In this document: positions 41,006 through 50,171 of the stretch, piece by piece
Position numbering within the stretch: the stretch's first letter is position 1
Layout: each line of letters starts with the position of its first letter
Assembly (NCBI RefSeq): GCF_001439815.1
Contig: NZ_JYLM01000003.1
Span: forward strand, 248,001 to 312,000
Source: Pseudomonas orientalis
Lineage (GTDB): Bacteria; Pseudomonadota; Gammaproteobacteria; Pseudomonadales; Pseudomonadaceae
Direction of reading: 5' to 3'
DNA: 64,000 nucleotides
The notes under the pieces: model-generated
Told to the model about the DNA's origin: nothing
The model's input: the letters and a program-made list of their open reading frames with translations, nothing else
The model's database searches: none
Position numbers and translations under genes: made by a program

Positions 41006-41905
41006 TCAGGATGTACACGCGACGGTCGGTCGCTTCAGGCGCAATAGCACCAGGCCGGCAATGACCACGGCAATGCCGGCATAGGTCGAGGCATGGATCC
41101 TGTCGCCGAACATCAACGCCGCCCAGACCAGGGTGACCGGAGGCTCCAGGTAGACCAACGCGGCAACCTGTGTGGCCGTCATGACGCGCAACAGCCGCCA
41201 CAGACTCAAGTAAGCGGCAAAGGTGGAAAACACCGTCAACCACACAATCGAAATCAGTACGTCGGTGTCATGGGGGATGCTCAAGGTATCGGTGTACAGC
41301 ACAGCAGCCGTGAACCCGATCAGGCTCAGCAGTGATTGGATAAACAGCGGTATGAGCAAGCCAACATTCTGGCTCTGCACCGAATGGCGTTCGTACAGCG
41401 TCGCCAGCGTCAGCCCCAGCGCCGACACCAGGGGCAGCCCATACATGACCAGGCTTACCTCGGTTGCGCTATTGCTGTATTGCCCGGCGATCACAATCGC
41501 CACGCCAGCAAAGCTGATCACGAGCCCCACCCATTGCCAACCGCCGCTGCGCTCGGTGGCGCTGCCCGTCGACAATGCCGCAGTCATCAACGGCTGCAAC
41601 GCCGCAATGATCGCCGCAATGCCGGGCGGCAGACCGTTCTGGATCGCCACGTAGAGGCAACTCAGGTACAGAAACTGCGACAGGCAACCGACGACGGCGT
41701 AATGGCGGATCTGCGCCCATGAAACCTTCAACAACCGGACGTTCAGGAACAGCCCCAGGCACAGCGATACCAACAGGAATCGCCAGAACAGCAGGTTGAA
41801 CGCGCCGCCTTCTTGCGTGCCGAGCTTGGCGCCGATATAGCCCGAACTCCATGACAGGACGAACGCCGCTTGCAACAGCAGCAATCCCAGGGTTGATCGC
41901 TTCAT
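41006..41905 (-). CDS. EamA/DMT-family transporter
   Basis: 299 residues, ten membrane helices in two EamA repeats; WSSGYIGAKLG in helix 1 and LEPPVTLVWAALMFGDRIHA in the second repeat are family landmarks. These inner-membrane proteins export amino acids or other small metabolites. Divergent from a LysR gene 97 bases away that probably regulates it. Confidence 0.86.
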   Translation of the reverse strand: MKRSTLGLLLLQAAFVLSWSSGYIGAKLGTQEGGAFNLLFWRFLLVSLCLGLFLNVRLLKVSWAQIRHYAVVGCLSQFLYLSCLYVAIQNGLPPGIAAIIAALQPLMTAALSTGSATERSGGWQWVGLVISFAGVAIVIAGQYSNSATEVSLVMYGLPLVSALGLTLATLYERHSVQSQNVGLLIPLFIQSLLSLIGFTAAVLYTDTLSIPHDTDVLISIVWLTVFSTFAAYLSLWRLLRVMTATQVAALVYLEPPVTLVWAALMFGDRIHASTYAGIAVVIAGLVLLRLKRPTVACTS

Positions 41906-42002
41906 GCGGCCTCCAGCCTGTGTAGTTGACTTCAAGGCTAGGGACGGGGGACTCTTCTGTATATTGGAATAACCTGCATCATCAATCCGTAAAAGTTGAA
42001 TC

Positions 42003-42839
42003 ATGGCCAAGCAGCTGAATATCGATCTACTGCGCACCTTTCACGCCGTCGCGCGTTTTGGACGCTTTAACGAAGCGGCCGAGCATGTGCACCGCAGCGC
42101 TTCCACCGTGACCACGCAAATTCAGAAACTAGAAGATCAGGTCGGCCAGCGCTTGTTCAGCCGCAGCAACCAGGGCGTGGACCTGACGCTGTACGGCAGA
42201 AAACTGCTGGGCGAGACCACCGAATTTCTCAAAAGCCATGACCGCCTGCTGATCTCGCTGATGCCCCAACGCATGCAGGGCAAGATTCGCCTGGGCGTGC
42301 CCGACACCTACGCGCCCGCCTTCATCCAGGCATTTGTGCCGCGACTGATCGCCGACAATCCGCTGCTGGAGCTGGAAATCGAAGCGCGCACCAGTGGTGA
42401 ACTGTTGAATCTGTTTACGGCCAACCAACTGGACCTGGCCATTACCGTCAGCGCACAGCCGCTGGCGCAGGGTGAACGCTTGGGCACCGTGCAACCGCTG
42501 TGGATCGCCGCCGAGCCGTTCAGTTACCCGCCAAACGCGCCGCTGCCCATCACCGTGCCCATCGCCGGTTGCCCGTATCGGGCCGCAGCGTTACAGACGC
42601 TGAAGGATCACGGGATTTACCATCGCGTGCTGCTGGAAAGCCCCAACTCGTCGGCGGTAGAGGCGTGCGTGCGCAGCGGCGTGGCCGTGGGCCTGATGGA
42701 GGAGAGCCGCATGGGCCAAGGGCTGAGGCAAATGCCGGAACTGCCGGCCCTCCCCGCCCAGCATCTGTATCTGCTGTGCGACACAGCTAATGCACTGGCC
42801 CTGCATCTGTACGAGCAAGTTCGGCACTTCAGGGTCTGA
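42003..42839 (+). CDS. LysR-family transcriptional regulator
   Basis: 278 residues, HTH at about 20-42 (RFNEAAEHVHRSASTVTTQI) and a short effector domain starting at GKIRLGVPDTYA. It faces away from the EamA transporter gene, the usual layout for regulator and target. Ligand unknown. A good terminator follows. Confidence 0.85.
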   Translation: MAKQLNIDLLRTFHAVARFGRFNEAAEHVHRSASTVTTQIQKLEDQVGQRLFSRSNQGVDLTLYGRKLLGETTEFLKSHDRLLISLMPQRMQGKIRLGVPDTYAPAFIQAFVPRLIADNPLLELEIEARTSGELLNLFTANQLDLAITVSAQPLAQGERLGTVQPLWIAAEPFSYPPNAPLPITVPIAGCPYRAAALQTLKDHGIYHRVLLESPNSSAVEACVRSGVAVGLMEESRMGQGLRQMPELPALPAQHLYLLCDTANALALHLYEQVRHFRV

Positions 42840-42850
42840 ACGCCGCGCAC

Positions 42851-42891
42851 AAAAAAGCCCGCTGACCGTCACCGGTTCAGCGGGCTTTTTC
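42851..42891. terminator. Rho-independent terminator shared by lysR and mqo
   Basis: A-run, AAGCCCGCTGA stem, loop, TCAGCGGGCTT stem, T-run; usable from both directions between the convergent genes. Confidence 0.92.
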
Positions 42892-42901
42892 TATACGTTG
42901 C

Positions 42902-44548
42902 TTACAGCGCCAGGTCAGACGCCGGCTTGCTCGGCTCAGCCGCAGGCTTGGCAGCCTCGGTGGCCTGTGGAGCCGCCAGTTGCGGGATCGCTGGCGGTGG
43001 CGTCAGTTGCAGCACACCGGCGGTGTAGGCCCATTCCTTGGCAACCGCTTCAGGGCTGTCGTTCAACTTGGTGCCGTAGCTTGGCACGATCTGGTGCAGT
43101 TTTTCCTGCCAGGCCGGGCTTGCTACCTTGTCCTTGAAGACTTTCTGCAGCACGGTCAGCATGATCGGAGCCGCGGTCGACGCGCCTGGCGATGCACCCA
43201 ACAGGCCGGCCATGGAGTTGTCAGCGGAACTGACCACTTCGGTACCGAGCTTCAGGACGCCGCCCTGCTCTTCGTCACGCTTGATGATCTGCACGCGCTG
43301 ACCGGCTTGCCACAGGCGCCAGTCGGACTGCTTGGCGTTCGGGAAGTACTCCTGCAGCGCCTTGAAGCGGTCGTCATCGGACAGCATCAGTTGGCCGGCG
43401 AGGTACTCGACCAGCGGGTATTCACGAATACCGACTTTGGTCATGGGCCAGATGTTGTGGGTGGTGGTGCTGGTCAGCAGGTCCAGATACGAGCCTTCCT
43501 TGAGGAACTTGGTCGAGAAGGTGGCGAATGGGCCAAACAGAATCACGCGCTTGCCATCCAGCACGCGGGTGTCCAGGTGCGGAACCGACATCGGTGGCGA
43601 ACCCACCGAAGCCTTGCCGTAGGCCTTGGCCAGGTGCTGCTCGGCGACCGTTGGGTTGTCGGTCACCAGGAACGAACCGCCCACCGGGAAGCCGGCGTAT
43701 TCCTTGGCTTCAGGAATGCCCGACTTTTGCAGCAGGTGCAGGGCACCGCCGCCGGCGCCGATGAACACGAACTTGGCGTCGGTTTCAGTCTTGGTGCCGT
43801 CCTTGAGGTTTTTGTAGCTCACGCGCCACGAACCGTCGTCGTTGCGGGTGATGTCCTGCACTTCGCTCGACAGTTTCAGGTCGAACTTAGGGGTGGTTTG
43901 CAGGTGAGCCACGAACTGGCGGGTGATCTCGCCAAAGTTCACGTCGGTGCCGATCGGGCTCCAGGTGGCCGCGATTTTCTGGTTGGGATCACGCCCTTCC
44001 ATCATCAGCGGCACCCACTTGGCGATCTGCGCCGGGTCTTCGGAGTACTGCATGCCGGCGAACAGCGGGCTCGCCTTCAGCGCTTCATAACGTTTTTTCA
44101 GGAACTTGATGTTGTCATCGCCCCACACAAAGCTCATGTGCGGAGTGGAGTTGATGAACGAACGCGGGTTCTTCAACACGCCCTGCTGGACCTGCCAGGA
44201 CCAGAACTGACGGGAAATCTGGAACGCTTCGTTGATCTCGACCGCTTTAGGGATCTCAACGTTGCCGTTCTTGTCTTCCGGGGTGTAGTTCAGCTCGGCC
44301 AGAGCCGAGTGACCGGTACCGGCGTTGTTCCAGCCGTTGGAGCTTTCTTCGGCCACGCCATCGAGGCGTTCGACCATCTCCATCGACCAATCCGGTTCCA
44401 GCTCATTGAGCCAGACACCCAGGGTCGCACTCATGATGCCGCCGCCGATCAGCAGCACATCGACTTTCTTTGCCTCTTCCGCCTGAACGGACGTGATCCC
44501 CATCGACAAAGCCAGCCCCAGCAGGGCAGTGTTTACTTTCTTAAACAT
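42902..44548 (-). CDS. mqo: Malate:quinone oxidoreductase with N-terminal export-like signal
   Basis: 548 residues from [14 protein letters not shown], preceded by AGGTGC. FAD-binding [16 protein letters not shown] near residue 30, then [19 protein letters not shown] and the C-terminal [13 protein letters not shown] are diagnostic of Mqo. It oxidises malate to oxaloacetate and passes electrons to quinone. The first 24 residues look like a Sec signal (charged start, hydrophobic core, SVQA), and the last 45 residues are Ala/Pro-rich; both are absent from the cytoplasmic-face Mqo of E. coli. Pseudomonads carry more than one mqo gene. Confidence 0.93.
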   Translation of the reverse strand: MFKKVNTALLGLALSMGITSVQAEEAKKVDVLLIGGGIMSATLGVWLNELEPDWSMEMVERLDGVAEESSNGWNNAGTGHSALAELNYTPEDKNGNVEIPKAVEINEAFQISRQFWSWQVQQGVLKNPRSFINSTPHMSFVWGDDNIKFLKKRYEALKASPLFAGMQYSEDPAQIAKWVPLMMEGRDPNQKIAATWSPIGTDVNFGEITRQFVAHLQTTPKFDLKLSSEVQDITRNDDGSWRVSYKNLKDGTKTETDAKFVFIGAGGGALHLLQKSGIPEAKEYAGFPVGGSFLVTDNPTVAEQHLAKAYGKASVGSPPMSVPHLDTRVLDGKRVILFGPFATFSTKFLKEGSYLDLLTSTTTHNIWPMTKVGIREYPLVEYLAGQLMLSDDDRFKALQEYFPNAKQSDWRLWQAGQRVQIIKRDEEQGGVLKLGTEVVSSADNSMAGLLGASPGASTAAPIMLTVLQKVFKDKVASPAWQEKLHQIVPSYGTKLNDSPEAVAKEWAYTAGVLQLTPPPAIPQLAAPQATEAAKPAAEPSKPASDLAL

Positions 44549-44973
44549 CAGTAGCACCTATGATAAAACGCCATCCGCCCTGCCGCCCCTGATTGTTCAA
44601 GGCTGCAGGGTGGGCACACAAGGCCGATGGATCGACCTCACTGTTATGTCCCTTCTGCGCTGACTTCTTATCATTATTGGCTTCAGCTACCTGGGCGACA
44701 GCCAACCGCTGGGACGTATACGGGTGTACGCACCAAGGAAAGCCTAGCTCAAGACGGCGCGCAGAATATCATGCCAAACAGCGTTTATGCGCCGTTTAGC
44801 CAATTGACACCGCTAAATCACGGCTTTTATCGCGCCAGTGTCAAGACTGCCAGCCGCGACCTGGGGTCACAGGCCCGGAACTCTCGTGCCCGAGGCTGTT
44901 CTAGACACCTTCACAGTCGCCTGCGTAGCATCGGCGACTGTCTTTCGTGCACCTCATCCAAACAGAGCGATCC
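44549..44973. other. Intergenic region between mqo and MFS gene
   Basis: 425 bases holding the divergent promoters. No convincing gene. The only clear structure is an inverted repeat at 44913-44941, listed separately. Short frames here have no ribosome site. Confidence 0.6.
44913..44941. promoter_or_regulatory. Inverted repeat in MFS gene leader
   Basis: ACAGTCGCC, 11 bases, GGCGACTGT: perfect 9-base dyad, 32 bases before the MFS start, so either an operator or an mRNA hairpin. Confidence 0.6.
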
Positions 44974-46161
44974 ATGTCTATCCAGCAAACACCCGGGCAC
45001 CTGCTGCCCGCGCGCAGTGCCGCCAAAATGGAAGCGGCCATGGCCGTGGGCGCGTTCGCCATCGGCACCGGCGAATTCGCCATCATGGGCCTGATGCCCG
45101 ACATCGCCCAGAACCTGGGCCTGAGCGAACCCCAAGTCGGCCACGCCATCAGCGCCTACGCCCTGGGCGTAATGGTCGGCGCCCCGCTGCTGGCCATCCT
45201 CGGCGCCAAGCTGCTGCGCAAACACATGCTGCTGTTGCTCATGGGCCTCTACGCCCTGGGTAACTTCGCCACCGCCTTCACCCCCACCTTCGGCTCGCTG
45301 GTGGCCTTCCGCTTTATCAGCGGCCTGCCCCACGGCGCCTACTTCGGCATCGCCGCCGTGGTCGCCTCCAGCATGGTGCCCACCGACAAACGCGCCGGCG
45401 CCGTAGCCCGCGTCATGATGGGCCTGACCCTGGCCATGCTGCTCGGCAACCCCATCGCAACCTTCCTCGGCCAACACCTGGGCTGGCGCTCGGCGTTCGC
45501 TCTGGTCAGCGTGATTGCCTTGCTCACCATCGCCCTGGTCTGGCAATTCGTACCCCACCGCCACGACGAACAACGCAGCGACCCGCGCAAGGAACTGCGC
45601 GCCTTCACCAAACCCCAGGTCTGGATGGCCCTGTCCATCGGCGCAATTGGCTTTGCCGGCATGTTCTGCGTATTCAGCTACCTGGCGCCGACCATGCTGG
45701 AAGTGACCAAAGTCTCGCCGCAGTGGATCCCCTTCGGCCTCGCCGCGTTTGGCGCGGGCGGCATCATCGGCAACATTGCCGGCGGCAAGCTGTTCGATCG
45801 CCTGCAGTTTCGCGCCGTGGGTTGGATCATGGTGTGGTCGATGGCCGTACTGATTTTCTTCACCTTCGCGGCCAGCTCACTGTGGAGCGTCCTGCTGGGC
45901 ATCGGCCTGGTCGGCACCATGATCGCCATGGCCGCGCCGCTGCAAATCCGCCTGATGGACATCGCCCACGAAGCCCCAAGCCTCGCGGCGGCATCCAACC
46001 ATGCGGCGTTCAACCTGGCGAATGCGCTGGGCCCTTGGCTTGGCGGCATGGCGATTACAGCCGGACTGGGCTGGACCAGCACCGGCTACATCGGCGCCGT
46101 AACGGCCCTCATCGGCCTGGGCCTTTACCTCATCGCCCGCCGCATGAAGGGCGGCCACTGA
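44974..46161 (+). CDS. MFS transporter, AraJ/sugar-efflux type
   Basis: 395 residues, 12 membrane segments, with GTGEFAIMGLMPDIAQ in helix 1 and RFISGLPHGAYFG in helix 4, features of the drug:H+ antiporter 1 subgroup that includes AraJ and SotB. Start at MSIQQTPGH. Substrate unknown; members export arabinose-like sugars or drugs. Confidence 0.85.
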   Translation: MSIQQTPGHLLPARSAAKMEAAMAVGAFAIGTGEFAIMGLMPDIAQNLGLSEPQVGHAISAYALGVMVGAPLLAILGAKLLRKHMLLLLMGLYALGNFATAFTPTFGSLVAFRFISGLPHGAYFGIAAVVASSMVPTDKRAGAVARVMMGLTLAMLLGNPIATFLGQHLGWRSAFALVSVIALLTIALVWQFVPHRHDEQRSDPRKELRAFTKPQVWMALSIGAIGFAGMFCVFSYLAPTMLEVTKVSPQWIPFGLAAFGAGGIIGNIAGGKLFDRLQFRAVGWIMVWSMAVLIFFTFAASSLWSVLLGIGLVGTMIAMAAPLQIRLMDIAHEAPSLAAASNHAAFNLANALGPWLGGMAITAGLGWTSTGYIGAVTALIGLGLYLIARRMKGGH

Positions 46162-46193
46162 CACCCACAATCTTGCCCCCACCACAGTTCCAA

Positions 46194-46217
46194 TGTGGGA
46201 GGGGGCTTGCCCCCGAT
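46194..46217. repeat. Single REP of the GTGGGAGGGGGCTTGC family
   Basis: TGTGGGAGGGGGCTTGCCCC with no matching second arm nearby, so it is a REP singlet or a decayed REPIN. Confidence 0.85.
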
Positions 46218-46262
46218 GGCAATGGATCAGTCAACACACCACTGCCTGCCTCACCACCCACA

Positions 46263-46481
46263 TCAATCATCATGCAACAACCCCGCCCCATACTCCCCAT
46301 AACTACTCCCCAGCCCACTGCCACCAAAATTCATCTTGGCGGCTTTGCCGGGGCTGTGGTCCCCAAACGCCTGGCATCCACCTGAAAAACACGGATCACT
46401 GCTCACGGCTGATGAAGATGAACAAGCACTCAACAGCAACGTGCCGGTGATCATCACAACTTTGACGAGATTCGAGATCAT
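46263..46481 (-). CDS. Small predicted lipoprotein
   Basis: 72 residues. Short signal MISNLVKVVMITGTLLLSAC with lipobox LSAC (Cys20), followed by a Ser-rich and Gly-rich tail with two further Cys (PCFSGGC). AGGGAA lies nine bases before the ATG, which supports translation. I do not recognise the family. Confidence 0.62.
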   Translation of the reverse strand: MISNLVKVVMITGTLLLSACSSSSAVSSDPCFSGGCQAFGDHSPGKAAKMNFGGSGLGSSYGEYGAGLLHDD

Positions 46482-46626
46482 GGTTTCAGTTCCCTGTGAG
46501 CTGGAGGCGCTGGGGTCCTCTGTTGCAGGGAATCGTAGACCTCAACGGCGCAGGGAATTATGAAACTTTGCTGAAGGACAGCATGAGTTCAGGTTGCCGC
46601 CTTGGGTAAGGCGGCAGGGGTTGTTG

Positions 46627-46992
46627 TCAGGCTTTAACTGAGGCGGTTACAGGCGCAACTTGCTCCTGGGCTCGATCGACAAGCAGCGAGCTCAGCTCGA
46701 TCAACTGCTGAATGCCCAGGGCGATGGCGCGCTGGGAGTCGTTAAGTTCGAACGCCAAGGAGGAGGCCATTTCGTTGGCAGATGCGAGGTTTTCGGCGGC
46801 GTTGGCCAAGAGGCTTTCGGGGTCGATGGTTGGGTTGACGAGGAATAGGTTGTTGGTTGGGTGTTCGACGGGTGCAGCGTCGTCGGATGGGGGCAAGTGA
46901 TGATGGATTGCTCGCTGGGCTGCGGCTTGAAGCTTGGGATCAGAGGATGCAGCGTTTGAAGCGTAAGGCGGATTAGGTGTGACTTTGTACAT
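46627..46992 (-). CDS. Small Pseudomonas protein of DUF3077/DUF6124 type
   Basis: 121 residues, soluble, opening MYKVTPNPP and containing NNLFLVNPTIDPESLLANAAENLASANEMA, a layout seen in short Pseudomonas-specific proteins often present in several copies per genome. AAAGGAGC precedes the start. Function unknown. Confidence 0.75.
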   Translation of the reverse strand: MYKVTPNPPYASNAASSDPKLQAAAQRAIHHHLPPSDDAAPVEHPTNNLFLVNPTIDPESLLANAAENLASANEMASSLAFELNDSQRAIALGIQQLIELSSLLVDRAQEQVAPVTASVKA

Positions 46993-47621
46993 GGCGAAGC
47001 TCCTTTAGCGTTTAAGGAACTGCCTATCTCACTTCCACATGAGGGGTGGCAGCTGTACGCAGGTGTGGAAGACCAGGGCTAAAGGACCCGGCGCACCGAA
47101 GTGCCCCGCGCACAGCCGCCATAAGCAATCATACAGACGTAAAAAAACGCCGGTAGGTGTTTATGGGCGATTGAGCGCCTTCAGCTTGGTCGGACTTCCA
47201 CATCCGGCCGCTGGATTGGCAGCGGCTTGAGGAGGTTAGCTAGGGGTGGTCTTAGGGGCAAGCCGAGAAAAGCGTGGGAAATTTCCTAGACGATTTAACC
47301 TGCTCCCAAAATCACTCCACACTCGGTACGTCGTCCGATGATGGATTGGACCAACTCTATCCGCTAACTCAGTATTTATTGAGCAAAACTGGCGCACCAA
47401 ATCACCACGTACCACTTTTGTACCACCCTCTTGGAAAAATAAATTATTCATCCCTGTAGATACCCTTGCGCCACTACCATGACATCAGCGATTCTACATC
47501 CCTAGTCGATCTCAAGAAAAGAAGGATTTTTTCTATGAAACAAAGCCACGGCCACTCAAGTCTTGTTTCACATAAAAGCTTATTAAGTACTTATCCACTC
47601 TTTGACCAGTAAGGGAAAAGC
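46993..47621. other. Gene-free stretch: leader of the DUF gene and left island boundary
   Basis: 629 bases. 46993-47230 is the upstream region of the DUF3077-type gene: it carries TGTGGAAG three times (minus strand at 47031-47040 and 47194-47203, plus strand near 47065) and a small GCAC-UUCG-GUGC hairpin (47093-47104). A 63-codon frame at 47039-47230 lacks a ribosome site and is not called. 47231-47621 includes the left copy of the 15-base island repeat and then AT-rich island DNA without a gene. Confidence 0.6.
47338..47352 (+). repeat. Left attachment-site copy of the dusA island
   Basis: ATGATGGATTGGACC, identical to dusA codons 25-29 at 53545-53559 and in the same orientation. Confidence 0.82.
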
Positions 47622-48206
47622 ATGAGTTTTCAAAGCCCCAAAGCTCAAGAATTACCTAATTTGTCGGCAACGAGATTTCGAGAGTTTTTGGACTTTTTGA
47701 TGTCCTCCAAGGTTGCTCCTCCAAGTGGGATCTCGCGCCCCACATACTCTGATGACTCCGTCTTGCTTGAAGTAGAAGTCGCCCCACCACCAGGATTTCC
47801 GATCGGCCAATGTTGGTATAACTGCATTGAGCACTCGTTGAATAATGCGGGTCAGATAGTTTACGGATGGCTATTTTGGGAGGTAAACCATAGTTATTAT
47901 GTTGCCCAGCATCACGCTGTTTGGAGGAGTGAAAACGGGGTTTTGATTGATTTAACCCCTAACGCAACTGGCGCCAAAAAAGTATTATTCATGCCTGATG
48001 ATCGCGCCACGTTCGATCTAGATGATTTGAGAGCAGCTATGAGCTTAGAGTGGACGAGCAATGACCAGTATGACTGGGTAGCTCGTCAAGTAGTTAATTT
48101 TAAGGTGGAAGAGATTCGCTCTAAAGAGTTTGGGATCATAAGGATGGAACCTGATGACTCTTCATTATCAAATCGAATCAAGAGACTTCAATCTGCGTTA
48201 TCTTAA
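47622..48206 (+). CDS. Unknown island protein with papain-like Cys-His-Asp pattern
   Basis: 194 residues, no signal peptide or membrane segment. The centre reads GQCWYN (Gln63, Cys64), then HHAVW (His97/98) and LIDLTP (Asp110). A Gln one residue before a Cys that is followed by Trp, with a later His and Asp/Asn, is the order in papain-like cysteine peptidases and some transglutaminase-fold proteins, where this pattern forms the active site. Family membership is inference. AAGGGAAAAGC precedes the ATG. It is the first cargo gene of the island and is AT-rich. Confidence 0.65.
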   Translation: MSFQSPKAQELPNLSATRFREFLDFLMSSKVAPPSGISRPTYSDDSVLLEVEVAPPPGFPIGQCWYNCIEHSLNNAGQIVYGWLFWEVNHSYYVAQHHAVWRSENGVLIDLTPNATGAKKVLFMPDDRATFDLDDLRAAMSLEWTSNDQYDWVARQVVNFKVEEIRSKEFGIIRMEPDDSSLSNRIKRLQSALS

Positions 48207-48272
48207 TTACTTTCTAAGCAATCGGAACAAGAACCTTTTCGGCTGCTTTTTACAACCAAAAAGAAAAACGCT

Positions 48273-49207
48273 ATGCTCACAATAATATCCAATTGTTTCT
48301 CCGACCCTAAAAACTGGGGTACATTACTTATAACAGCACCTATCGCAATTTGGCTTTAGTCTTCGCTATCAAGAACTATCAACGGAAGTCAGGAATATCG
48401 ATCCGCGGAGGATTTGGAATTGCGTCAAGCTCAAGGTGCCAAGAAAGCTACGTATCACACATAGTACTAGAAAATCTAAAAGATCGACCCGTTACAATAT
48501 ATGGTATTTTTTTAAAATTAGGTCACAACTTTTATATCGACATAGAAAATCATGAAGACTCGCCGCTTATTTTGAAACCCTACGAGACATACCACAGGTC
48601 AATGGGGGAAATAATCTGCTATACGGTTAATACGAACATTATAAAAATGGAAAAACTTCTTCAAGACAGCAAAACCAAAAAACGTTTAGTACTTTCCACA
48701 AACGAAGGCAAATATGTCGTACCCAAAGAAGTCAAGCATTGGTCGCCTGTAGGAGAGTTTTTTAGAAACTACCTGACGGGAGTAATAAGGGTCGTTAGAG
48801 TCTCTCATAACAATAAAGATATTGGCGGTAATATCCGCTTTATAGTTGATATAACTAATACTGAAGGTCATACAGAAACCATTAAACTAATGAGCTCAGA
48901 TTATCAGCTAGTAATTTTCAAGAACTTCAACCTTACGAGAGAGTGCCTTTTATCCAAAGACTCATTGGAGCTTTTTCTACACGATAAGTTAGAGCAAAAT
49001 CTGATTTCCAGGGGATCATCGATCAAAGTCTATGACTTTGATGAACATAAGAAAAAGATAATAGAGCGATTTCGAAGCGAAGCAATCCAGGCGGAACGCT
49101 ATAGCGCCTCATACTATTATATATTTGGTAAGCTCTACACCGCTTACTCAAATTTTAAAACTGCAAGAGCAAACAAACGCAGCAAGGTAGAACACAAAAA
49201 ACATTAA
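48273..49207 (+). pseudogene. Island membrane-anchored protein with a frameshift near codon 28
   Basis: An ATG at 48273 opens a frame giving a membrane anchor (MLTIISNC, then GTLLITAPIAIWL) that ends at TAG 48357. The next frame continues without interruption from about 48350 as ALVFAIKNYQRKSGISIRG and runs to 49207 (285 residues), but has no ATG or ribosome site of its own. Joined at the shared ATTTGGCTTTAG they give a coherent protein of about 312 residues, with one N-terminal helix and a soluble domain (SHIVLENLKDRPVTIYGIFLKLGHNFYI). So this is a frameshift mutation, a recoding site or a sequencing error. Function unknown. Confidence 0.7.
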
Positions 49208-49314
49208 ACTCGGCTTGATTGCGGGCGATAGAATATCTTTTTAACATACTTATGCGCACCGCAATTAATATTCTAAATCAAATAAATTTCGCTCGGTTCA
49301 CCTATCGTCAAACA

Positions 49315-49914
49315 TCAGTTGCGTTTGCCTTTCTGCATGATCCGGGGCGGGAGCCAGTCGTCTGCAGCGGGGTTGTTTGTGAGCATACACAGCATCCTGC
49401 GGCTTATGAAGACGCCCTCATTTTCCCTCTCGCGTGCAGTGTCCTCAACTCCACCGGGATATTTGATCTTGGCGTTAATTACGCTGAGTTCATCATGGAA
49501 ATCTGCTAGGCTTCCTGCTGGAAAGTGCATGGTTATGATCTGTTTTTTAGACACTCGCGTAGTGCTTATTTTCTCTGGTTCGTCCATAGACCAGGTCCAC
49601 ATACCATGAATCAACGCATTTCGAGAATCGTGCAGGCGAGTGATTTTTTCAAACTGCTGAGTTAGTACTTCAGCACGGTCGCCCTCTTCAACTTCAGCAA
49701 CCCGAGCTTTCCACAACTCCAGCACCTTGATAAAGCTCAGGTTATTCATCGCCCTTGGCAACTCCTCGAACTCTTGCACATTGAAAGTTGCAATTGTCTG
49801 CGCAAACACTTCGGACTCGAGTGCCCCCCATAAAGCAATGATCCTGCCGAGGAGTAAAGCCTCCTTGTCAGAGAGCGGAACGTCGTACAGATGCATTAAA
49901 TCATTATTGCTCAT
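49315..49914 (-). CDS. HEPN-like protein (putative RNase domain)
   Basis: 199 residues, largely helical. GRIIALWGALESEV near residue 23 and RNALIHGMW at 98-106 give the helix pattern and the R-x4-H motif (Arg98, His103) of HEPN domains, many of which are RNase toxins in defence and toxin-antitoxin systems. No metal or membrane motifs. It lies 3' of the large ATPase gene on the opposite side of a 257-base gap but on the same strand. Whether the motif is catalytic here cannot be said from sequence. Confidence 0.65.
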   Translation of the reverse strand: MSNNDLMHLYDVPLSDKEALLLGRIIALWGALESEVFAQTIATFNVQEFEELPRAMNNLSFIKVLELWKARVAEVEEGDRAEVLTQQFEKITRLHDSRNALIHGMWTWSMDEPEKISTTRVSKKQIITMHFPAGSLADFHDELSVINAKIKYPGGVEDTARERENEGVFISRRMLCMLTNNPAADDWLPPRIMQKGKRN

Positions 49915-50171
49915 GGGTGAATTCTCTTAGTGTTGTAGGAGGGGAGTACGTACGCTACGCCCGCCGCAGGCGCATAATCGTATCTGTAAGCATTTGTGTA
50001 TTTTTATCCAGAGTTTTCATGGCCCCGACTGCATTATCTGCAACTGTCTCCACTCCATTCGCTAGTTTGGTTGCGCCTGTACCCTAGTACTAGTTCTCCA
50101 TGCCGCTGCCTGCTACACGTTATCAATATTGCTATTGAAAAATCCTGCTACCTGGAAGCAAATCCAGAAAT

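Noticed and set aside
47039..47230. 63-codon frame in the DUF gene leader
   Set aside because: No ribosome site, and it is antisense to a leader; kept only as a noted repeat block.
49219..49509. 96-codon frame overlapping the HEPN-like gene
   Set aside because: Antisense for most of its length, and the minus-strand protein has a clear motif.
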